Shown piece by piece: positions 1-10,627 of a DNA stretch of 64,000 bases. Source of the stretch: Eunapius fragilis (taxonomy: Eukaryota; Porifera; Demospongiae; Spongillida; Spongillidae); contig OY811982.1 in the NCBI GenBank assembly GCA_963681505.1, forward strand, positions 6,649,261-6,713,260. The letters are read 5' to 3'. The position numbers were made by a program, and so were the translations under genes. The notes beneath the pieces were generated by a model that was given only the letters and a program-made list of their open reading frames with translations, was not told the DNA's origin and searched no databases. Positions within the stretch are counted from its first letter, which is position 1; each line of letters begins with the position of its first letter.

Positions 1-47
1 GGTCATGTGACATCATGTGATCAACATGGGGCTCTAGTTCAGGTCAC

Positions 48-497
48 CTTGTTGAGGCGCCTCCCACCAGTCTCCTCAGCCTTCATCTTTGAGAAGTAGT
101 GGTAGTAGGAGACCAAATAGGTCATGATTGACTTGTCATCAGGGTGAGGTACGTTCACATCTGGAAGGGGGTGGGGGGGGGGGGGGGGGGGGGGGGAGGG
201 GAGCAAGGGGCAAGAGGATGGGAGAATTGGTCAGGGCTTTCCAACGTTGATAACTCTAGTCCCCAGGCTCATATCTAGCCTCCACTTGACACCCAGCTTG
301 TGCACTCCCCATCCTTCACTCAGTGGTAACCAGGCGAAGAAGGGGGTCCTAACCTAGGACAGGTTTCACACTAACCTTCTGCATCTAGAAGCTTTGATAT
401 GCCAAGCCACTTCTCAGCCACATCAAAGGCATTGTTTAAATTGACCAGCGGTGCTCCTGAACGCAGCGAGCTGAAGTCAATGAGGTCTGGCCTAAGA

Positions 498-568
<71 letters not shown>

Positions 569-3500
569 TGAATGTGAATATAATTTAAATGAAGGAAATC
601 CACAAAGCCGACATGCCACTCCCACCCTATCCATTAACACCACTCTGCATGCATAGTCTTCTCCAGGGGACTAGGTGTGGTGCCGTTTTTAGTGTCGGGA
701 TGGCAGGACGGATAGCAGGTGCAGAATGGCCCTTCTGAGACCAAACCTCAAAGCCACAATTTCAACCACACCTAGTTAAATATGTTACGTCAACATCAAC
801 TACTCTAACCTTATGAACCCTCTGAGTACTGTTACACACTGCAAAGGCAATTCAATTCAAATTTCTCGTTGTTACCTGTGCTTGTGTATGAGGGCATTGA
901 AGGCCAAGCCGTCTCTCCAACTGGAGTGGAAGTCAGTTACACGAACTCCTGGGTACCTAATATATTTTTGCACATGTAGTCATATGAATTTGGAAAATCC
1001 CCGCCAAGGTTAAATTTAATAACAAAATAGCGAATACCCTTCCAGTTGAACTAACCCTGCCGTCTTCCTCTGACACCAAAGCAAAAGAGCCTCTTTTGCA
1101 GATCTCATTTCCATGGATTCATCCTCTAATTGGATGTCTTGGATCTCAAACCTCAAGATGATGGTCCATATGAGCCCCAGGATCAGACGTGGATTTCCAT
1201 CCACGATGTCCTCTGCTCCAATATTCTCGAGGTTCACCTGATGAATGGCAAAATAATATTTCAATTACATGCATTATTGATGTCTTGAATTCACAGACAA
1301 TTCAGCAAAATAACGGCTTAGAATTTCGAATCATAATGCAGCACGTTGGGACCAAGCGATGCACAATCGACTATACATATCCAAGCTACTTTAGTGATGA
1401 TATCTAGCCTAATATCAGACAAAATTGCCCCCGTTAATTATAAAGGTATCTGAACCTGCGGCAGCAGGTTCAATATAGGATTGATTGAGGGTTGATGAAT
1501 GTCATTAATAAACCTTCACTAGCGCGTCTGGAGGGACAACGGAGAAACGGATCGCTTATCTCTTTATCGCGGCGGAATGAGAGCACAACGATCTACAGTT
1601 CTACGTTTGTTCCGTGTCATAAAACGGTGCGGTTATAGAGAAACAAACAATTTCCTGTTTCTCGTGCCCAGTCCTACAATAATTCTCCATCGTCGTCGTC
1701 TTCTTCTTAGGAAGGTATAACTCGAGCTAGGAACGGTTTAGAAGGACGGGAATAGTACCAATCGCTTCGAAATTTACCGGCACGTTATCCTTACATGTCA
1801 TATAGACACATATCAAGTTCTTTTTAATAATGTATGTAATAGATATTTATTAATAATTTTAGGCAGTATAAATACTCTAACCTGCACTAAAAATATCTGG
1901 TGTTCCTATCGCAGATTAGTTGTTGCTTTGGCTAGTGAAGTTGTTTTTCTAAAAATGCCTTCGCGTAATCAAAAGAAGATATCTAAGCAACGAGCGGAAT
2001 ACCTCCAAAAGCAATTAAGACGAGAACAAAGCTAAAGCCCGAGCGCTCTATACAAGGCCGATCCCGAAAAGAAGAAGGCCTCTGTACGCGACAGCTAAAA
2101 GGCCTATCCCGAAAAGAAGAAGGCCTCTGTACGCGACAGCTACAACGCAGATATTGAATCTAAGCTATCTGCTAAAAGCCGGCGATATGAAGAGGACCTC
2201 GAGGAGAACCGTGCTGCTAAAAGGCGGCGATATGAAGAGAACCTCGAGGAGAACCGTGCTGCTAAAAAGCGGCGATATGAAGAGGACCTCGAGGAGAACC
2301 CTGCTGCTAAAAGGCGGCGATATGAAGAGGACCTCGAGGAGAACCGTGCTGCTAAAAGGCGGCGATATGAAGAGGACCTCGAGGAGAACCGTGCTGCTAA
2401 AAGGCGGCGATATGAAGAGGACCTCGAGGAGAACCGTGCTGCTAAAAGGCGGCGATATGAAGAGGACCTCGAGGAGAACCGTGCTGCTAAAAGGCGGCGA
2501 TTTGAAGAGGACCTCGAGGAGAACCGTGCTGCTAAAAGGCGGCGATATGAAGAGGACCTCGAGGGAAACCGCGCTGCTAACAGGCAGAAATACGAGGACA
2601 ATTCAGCTGCCATTAATGCATCTAAAAGGAGTCGGTATTGGAATGACCCCGCTGTCCGATTGGCTAAATGTGCTTCCGAGAGGACGCGGTACCGCAGGGG
2701 TCACAGCACTACCACTACCACCCAAAGGTATGTTATGGCATGTTGTATTAACATTAAAAAGCTGTGCATGCAACATTTGTAGAGTATAGTCGGGCGGTGT
2801 TTGGTCGGGCTTGTCACCCTACTACCTGACCAAACGCGGTAGTAGGGCCCGCCCGACTATGTACAGCACGGATCTGCACAAAACCATTCACTTCACATGT
2901 AAAGCATGCAGCTGTGTGTACAGTAGTAGTGTCTATTGTTTTAATCTGATGTATAAAAAGGCTTATTTGAAGGCTTCCTTATCTGTCTAGCCATGTACAT
3001 GTGTTGCAACTATGAATATAATTGCAGTTGCAAGGGCTGAGAACTATAGGTGAAATGACAATAACTGCAACCTTATCCTTCTCCCATATAGCTACTCCTT
3101 GTATGAACCCAAATCTCATGCACTAATGGAGTATAATGGTGGTCTTGAAAAAGCTATTCTTAGAGATAGTGAGCTTCTAAGTGAAGTAAATGATGCCTTT
3201 TGTAAGTCTCATCCATTGCTAGCTCAAAAGGTTGTTACTAGATCTGCCCGTGCAGCAGTAAGTAAGATTGGGGCAGAGGCATTGGTTTCTAAAGCACATG
3301 TATCAATTCATGATACATGCAAAAGTGTAGTATTCACCTAACTTAAGCCAATCTCATGTACATTTCAAGTGCTTTGTCCATTGTACACACCACCAGCACT
3401 AGCAGCAGACTTTCTCGCCACCACATGCCGCCAATAGTCTTGTACTTTTGCAAATCAACTTGTTATAGCTACCATAAGGTACTTCTACTCTCACATTTAT

Positions 3501-6500
3501 GTAGTGAAAAAATCAGACATTCTGCCCACACTCATAACTCTGCAGACCCTGTCCACAGATATTACTCACCTGAAAACATATCCTTATCAGTCTACATTGT
3601 GCCATGTTATCCCAGATCTACATGCAGTCATGTAGTTCACTTCCTGAGTTCGCACACTATCCAGCTTTACTTCATGTAGGCTACACCTCCATGTTTAGAT
3701 TGGAGCATTTTCAAATTTGACCAATAAAGTTTTAGCACATGCCGTTAATATGATGGAATTGGACCAATAGAAATATAGCACAGTCTGTACACGTGTTAAG
3801 GCTTTGTAGGCATAAAAGTCAGTCATGCACCCGCTGGATTATAGTGCACTTTGCAACAAGAGGTAAGAATTTAATAATATACTCTATGTGGATTCACGTG
3901 TAAACTTGCTTGAAAAAAGAATAAGGTAAAAAATTTTTAAATCATACTCTCTGTCTCTGTCACGTACATGTAGATGGCAGCTGAAGACCTTACGGGTTTT
4001 TTTAATCAAGAGGGGTAGGAGGAGGAAGAGGATGACATACATCCTCCGACTCCTCTCCCCTTCACCCCGCCACCTCCAGAAGCCCCGCCACTCCTACCAC
4101 CACCAGCAGCACTGCCCCCACCACCACCACCAGCAGCGCTACCCCTGCCGGCACCACCAGCACTACCCCCGCCGGCACCACCAGCACTACCCCCGCCGGC
4201 ACCACCATGCAGCGCTGCCCCCGCCGGCACCACCAGCGCTGCCCCCGCCGGCTTTCCTGGCGGAACAACGAGCAGGGATAATCCCGCCACCACCACCACC
4301 AGCTGCGCTCCCGCCGGTACCACCGCTGCCTGTGCTCCCTCCCTGGCCTGCATGGCCACTGCCACCCTGGCAGAATGCAGCATGGCGGGGAGGCCGGGGA
4401 GGAGGACGTCCCCGCAGGCGACGAGGGCGCGGGCGAGGACAATTAACAATAAACACTACTAATTCATATAATTATAATTATTATTAAAGTTATTTGTTAT
4501 TGCATTAAGAGATAAAGGGGATCGTCCAAATTATATATGCTCTTCCTACATTTCATCGACTACGGTGAAAAAAAACCTATGAAACAAGTAAATAAAAACA
4601 TTCTCTAACGAGAGAGTTGTTGGTATATAGGATTGACCAATGGTGGTGTAAAAAGCACAGAAACAAGAGTGACAGAAATTTTACTGGAAAATTGAAATAG
4701 ACCTATATTTAGCACACAATATAACACACATGCCTGAGTAATGGGCTAAATATAGGCCTATTTCAAATTTCCAGTAAAATTTCTGTCACTCTTGTTTCTG
4801 TGCTTTTTACACCACCATTGGTCAATCCTATATACCAACAACTCTCTCGTTAGAGAATGTTTTTATTTACTTGTACAAATGCTTTGCGCTAGACGAAGTG
4901 CTGTAATTTAACCTCCAATTAATTTCAGCACTATTATAAATACCAAGCTCCATGTTGGCGTCACAATTTATGTCTTGTATCCCATGAGGTTCAAAATCGC
5001 CATATCTTTTGGTAGGAGCGTTCAAATGTGGTTCCAGCAGGTTCGCATTGATTTTTCCTGTTAGTTAATTATTTACCGTATTAGTTACGGTGATACCGCT
5101 GTGAAAGTTAATGCACACTTTCCCGCTCGATCCACGCAGTCCTCATTGCAAAAACGACCGGGAAATATTTGCACAGCGGTATCGCTGCATGTAACAAATT
5201 AAACGAACAGAACAAATCAATTGTCGGTGGCAATTTTGTGACATTTATATATTGTCTCGGCATAATGCGCCTGTCATGTGGGGGATTTGATATTTATTAA
5301 ATTAAATGCCCCGCTGTTAGGAAAGTAATAACTGGCCCTCGATCCAGTCCCGTTACATGTTTGATACCTTTTATAACCTACGGTTTCGTTCCTGCTATTC
5401 AAAACGAACACGCGTTAGCCTTTGTAGGTATACCTCTGATATTGTACTTGTAGTTCGGAATTCTATTTAAAGCGCATGCAGGCTTGTTCTTGTTCTGTTC
5501 GAATGTACGGCAGAAGCTATGTATGATGTTGCGTACCTACCCACAGGAAAAAAAGTTAGGAATACTACAGAGAAATACCACGGTTTACTACTGCAGTAAT
5601 AATTATACAGCAGTCTTACATTACTTTGCACCAACTGTATATCGCTGTTATTTTAAATGCTGCAAATATCCAGCTATTGCTACAAAATGTCATAGAACGC
5701 ATTGAGGACCATTGTAACTGGCGTTGAAACAATTGCATTCTGATGTAAATGATGAAATGCAACGATTTACCACCAATGTCGAAATACAGTCACGTGAGAA
5801 AATTCTTATCTTTAGCCTCGTTCGCAGACACACAATTCAAATCGTTAGGTGCGGCCCAACATGCATCTGCGCAGGCGCTAAGGTCGTACTATGAAGCGGG
5901 AACTCCTTTCGAATTTAAAATCTAGGATGCGCGGGGTGGCAAGGGGGTGGGGGGGGGGGGCACACACAGTTTGCTTGTATCAAAGTGGTAAGATGATACA
6001 CATGTGCTTCTGTGCGTTTTACTGTCCGAGCTTTCATTTTGAAAAATGTAAAAGGTTTTAACCGATTCCGGCCAGATTAATTATCCGCAATTACGCACCC
6101 ATACGGCCGTAAATTTTTTTCATTTTTAACGGGCGAGCGTCGAGTGGCATATAGGAGCAGAAGAAAGCGGTATGGGTAAGTAACATTCAACCATTAGTAT
6201 ACACTCCCCGGCATATTTTGGTACTCGTGTTTGGTCACGATCGCTGTTTTGTCTGGGTCGCGTGCGTGTACAAAATACGCATTATGGTACTACTTTAAGC
6301 AGAGAACAAACGTCTATTTCGTCAGGCGGAATAAGAAGTAAGTGACCTTTTCTAGTGTATCTTGTAATAAAAAGTATGGTTTTCTTACGCTAGTGAGCGA
6401 AAAACGTTAGCAGCAGCTACATAATTTCGAGGTATGTTCTAATTGATGCGCGCGTGCTGTTTCCTGTTCGAATCCGCACCCTCGTCATTGATGAATTGTG

Positions 6501-9500
6501 GATGGTGTGTTTAATAGTCAGGGAGTGTTGTAGGTTGTGTTCGAGTACTGCTGACATGGTTGGTACATGTATGTGGGGTTAATTATTATTGGTGAGTGGA
6601 AGCTTTTGTGTGGTGTGGAATGCTGGAGGCTTGTAGGTAGTGTATGCGTATTGCGGCTTTTTGGAGGAGGATGTGTGGGGTTTGCAAGTATTGAGGCTTA
6701 TAGGGTTTTGTGTTAGAGGATTGTAGAGTGTGTGTGGGTGTAGAAGGTTTGTGTGTGTTGGTGTCAAAGGTTGCATGTGTCGAAGGTTTGTGTGAGTGTT
6801 GGAAGCTTGTAGGTGTGTTTGGGTTTGGAAGGCTTGTAGGGTGTGTGGGCGCCAAAGAACATAACAGTACTGGTTTGGAGCGCTTCCTGTTGTTCAGCAC
6901 AATTCTAACTTGTTCAGAGGCCTTCAAATCATCGAGTACAACAGAAGACAATTTGTCTTCCAAAACAAATGTCTCGTAATACGCAGTTACTTTAGAATTT
7001 GAAGTTATTTTCTGCCGCAGAGCCTTAAACACCCACACACAAGCCTTTGACACCCCCACACACACAAGCCTTCGTAGACCCACACACCCTACAAGCCTTT
7101 GACACCCACACACACTACAAGATTTCAACACCTACCAACACACACCCTAGAAACCTCGTGTGTGTGGGGGTGTCAAAGGCTTGTGTGTGGGTGTTTAAGG
7201 CTCTGCGGCAGAAAATAACTTCAAATTCTAAAGTAACTGCGTATTACGAGACATTTGTTTTGGAAGACAAATTGTCTTCTGTTGTACTCGATGATTTGAA
7301 GGCCTCTGAACAAGTTAGAATTGTGCTGAACAACAAGAAGCGCTCCAAACCAGTACTGTTTTGTTCTTTGGCGTATATCTGTTTGCATATCACTTGTGTA
7401 TCATTGTAAGTGCATGTTTATCTCTCTCTGATTTCTGCAGGTGTCCCCATTTTCACCTCCAACGTCTTCAGTTGCTATTACTGTAAGTGCTATGATTAAA
7501 ATTCCTGCTTTGAATGCCATTCAATTGTAGGTGTCACATTCTAGCCCTATTTTTGCTGGTGATCAGGTAAATTTCCAGGATGTAAATTGTCAAAGTGTTC
7601 ATAGATTTATTCCCCCAGTTGGCATCTGATTTCTAAAAATCTACAAAGTAGCTAAGTAGCAAATTTTAGTTCACAAACTAACTTCTGTATCCGATATTCC
7701 AGAGCTTCTACTCCAAGTCAACCTGTTACCATGCAAAAAACGACCCCATCACGTCCTCCAATGAAGGTCTCTGCATGCAGAAGCATCAAATCTCTACCCG
7801 TGCAACAGTCATTAGAGGTACAGTATTTTTTCATGCTGTGATGACCTATCTGGATAACATGTACAGGGTGATCAGCCAGAGAAAGGAGCAGGAATATTTG
7901 AGGTGAGTGTAAAGGCACACTACACCTATCCGTCAGTATATTGATGCCCATGCAAACATCAAGTGCAAAGTGCATATGGCAGACCACTTACCTTGTCTCT
8001 GTTTTTCAAATTCAACCTGCAGTGATGAAGAACGTGAAAACACAACTAAGTATGAATTGGCTAGGGCCCAAATAATTCAACAGACAAAATGCAAGGTGCA
8101 TATCGAGTGAGTGCGTGTGAATTCACTCTGCGATTTGGTGGGACCATCACTCAGTTTTAGTTTATTTAACCATTGATGTTATGGAGTTAGGTACAGGGCT
8201 GTAGTACAGGTGATCACGGGTTTGAATTCTGACCAATGCATAGTTTTTCCACCTTTTTGCTTTTTGGGTGAAATCCCCTGCACTTGGTATGAAGGTCACA
8301 CCTGATTTGGTGTGTCCTACCTTCACACCAAATAATTGGGGGCCTTCACACTTTTAATGTTGCTGCTAGACCACTTACCTTGTCCCTGTTTTCAAAGTCA
8401 ACCAGTGATGAAGAACGTGAAAACAGAACTGAGTATAAATTGGCTAGGGCCCGAAAAATTCAGCAGAATAGAGATGTTCCTAATCAGCAAGAAATGGTAT
8501 GTTACTGTTCAAATTAACACATTCCTATAACATGACTTTCTTGTAACTTACTACCAGTAATACAATGGATGGTGGTGATGCTGTACTCGTTACATCACAG
8601 TGGTGGCATTCACAACAGTGCACGTGTGTGCATTACAGGGATTGTTGCTCAGATTGACGGGCTTGGAATTCCTAGACCAAAAAAGAACTGCACACTTCAA
8701 GAACTTCTAATTTATTTTGGTCATAGAAGAGAAATTAGTACAAATAAATAACCAGCTGGATTGTGTAAAGAGGATGTAATTGTGTTGAAAATGTAATTGA
8801 TGAAGTTATTTCTTTATAAAGTTTAGTCCTTGTTAATGTTAATTAATGGCTGCACATTCTCGTTCCCAGACTAATGAGGAATTGCTACAGTGCTATACAA
8901 TGTAAAATCTGGGCACTAGTAACGATATTTGTTGTATTCTCACACACACGCATTGCTCCTGTGAGTCGCTAAAACTATTGCAATACAGTATTACTACAGT
9001 AGCAAAGTATGCAAAAGTAGAGCAAATTTTACTACCAATGTAAAAAATACATGCCATGTAAAACACCATTTTTATAGCATTCGCAAATCACAGTTTACAT
9101 CGGTTTACAACAACATTTACATCAGATCATATGGAACTACTCTAGAACTTCAGGGTAGCAATACAAACATTTTTTCCTGTGACCGTGAAACCAAACTAAG
9201 TGTTCTACCAAGGTCGTCACAAGCTTTGAGCTGCTGCGCCGATAGGTTCACGTTGGTTTACGATTAAAATTCTTTTCCGCGGTCGAGGTCAAATCCGTAA
9301 CCGCAATAATCTGATTAGCCTGTCAATCCCCCCACTCCCCCACCAGCGGCGGATACAGGTTTTGGGGGGGGGGGGGGGCACGGATGGTGGGTGTGGCTGG
9401 GGGTGGGGTCGGCTTCTGGCCCGATATGAAAAGCGGGGGGGGGGGGGGGGGGGGTGCTGTCGGTTTATGGCCCGATACGAGGAGCGGGGGGGGGGGGGGG

Positions 9501-10594
9501 GGGGGGGTGCTGTCGGATTCTGGCCCAAAACGAAGAGCGGGGGGGGGGGGGGGGGGGGGGGGGGGTGCTGTCGGTTTCTGGCCCGATACGAAGGGCGGGG
9601 GGGGGGGGGGGGGGGGAGTATGGTCGCGTATCGGGGGGCCCGGGATATAGTACAGTAGTAGAGTTCATGCGTGCGGATATCAATAGACAGCGCAATCGTG
9701 CAGCTATATTATAAAATGCGGCCCGAAAAGTTATGAATTTATAAATGAAGGGGGGGGGGGGGGGGGGGGGCACGTGCCCCGAGTGCCCCCCCCCTGGATC
9801 CGCCGCTGCCCACTCCCCCACTAATCCCCCCACTAATCCCCCATATGTCCTGGAGGGGGTGGGGTCGCACTGACCATTGACAGGTGCATAACTTCAGTGA
9901 ATGCATGGCGATGATGAGATGGTATAAAAGCTAATTACAGTCTAGTCCGGGCTACGGGAACCCACAAAATAGCGACTGTAGGACAAACGGATAGTAGCGA
10001 TGCGAAGTTTAGCTTATTAAGGGTTGGTTGGCAAGAAAAAAATAGCGGACATTATCGCGGATGGACTGTATCGAAGCGGACACTATCGAGGGTAGACTGT
10101 AACAGTATTATCATTTGGCTGTAGATTTTAAATAGAGCAAAGGAACCGAATGTGGAACGCACCCCTATTAAGGAACACTAAATCTCATTAAAAAATCTTA
10201 ATCAACATTATGGGTTTACTGTTTTTACTGTTCATGCGCAGATCAATGAATCTGATTAACCCACTAAGTTTACAGATGCTAGTGCTGGATGTACTGTTTC
10301 TATTTTCAACGCTGATGTCAAGCACAATAAAATTAAACCAACGGCCTTCCTCCTCAGGCTCTAGTGCCTTTGCAGCTTCGAATACATCTTCAATCGTCAC
10401 CCCACACCCCTTAAGTTCAAGGATACTATGGTTTCATAGCGACCTCAGGAGAATAGCCTTTATGCTTTTAGACAATAGCGGAAGTGATTTGCGCAATCTG
10501 ATTGGTCAATTGCAGGTATCTAAACGCAGTAGAAACCTAGAGAGGGACTCTAAGTGCCAGCGGGGGGGATTCTAAGTGCCCCGGGCACTTAGAA

Positions 10595-10627
<33 letters not shown>

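Larger units (their letters stand above)
1955..3341 (+). pseudogene. Decayed nested gene with 15-residue charged repeats
   Basis: Two exons, 1955-2727 and 3092-3341, join in phase (GT at 2728, AG at 3090-3091) into a frame of 341 codons. The frame is interrupted only by in-frame TAA codons at 2033-2035 and 2096-2098. After a Lys/Arg-rich start ([20 protein letters not shown]) come units like [13 protein letters not shown], then nine 15-residue copies of [15 protein letters not shown] encoded by a 45-bp tandem repeat (about 2170-2575), then a basic segment ([20 protein letters not shown]). Exon 2 begins [18 protein letters not shown] and ends at 3341. I associate such basic/acidic repeats with the N-termini of transposon-related sponge proteins (perhaps Helitron-like), but no catalytic domain is present. 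It lies inside the beta-spectrin intron on the opposite strand. Function unknown; the two stops make it a likely pseudogene unless the start lies downstream. Confidence 0.65.

Noticed and set aside
2140-2613. Minus-strand Arg/Ser-rich frame of 157 codons
   Set aside because: It is the mirror of the 45-bp repeat; the plus-strand frame has a start, TATA box, splice site and second exon.
9289-9833. Gly-rich and Pro-rich frames around 9.3-9.8 kb
   Set aside because: They arise from G-runs in a MITE; all frames are open for lack of stop codons in poly-G.
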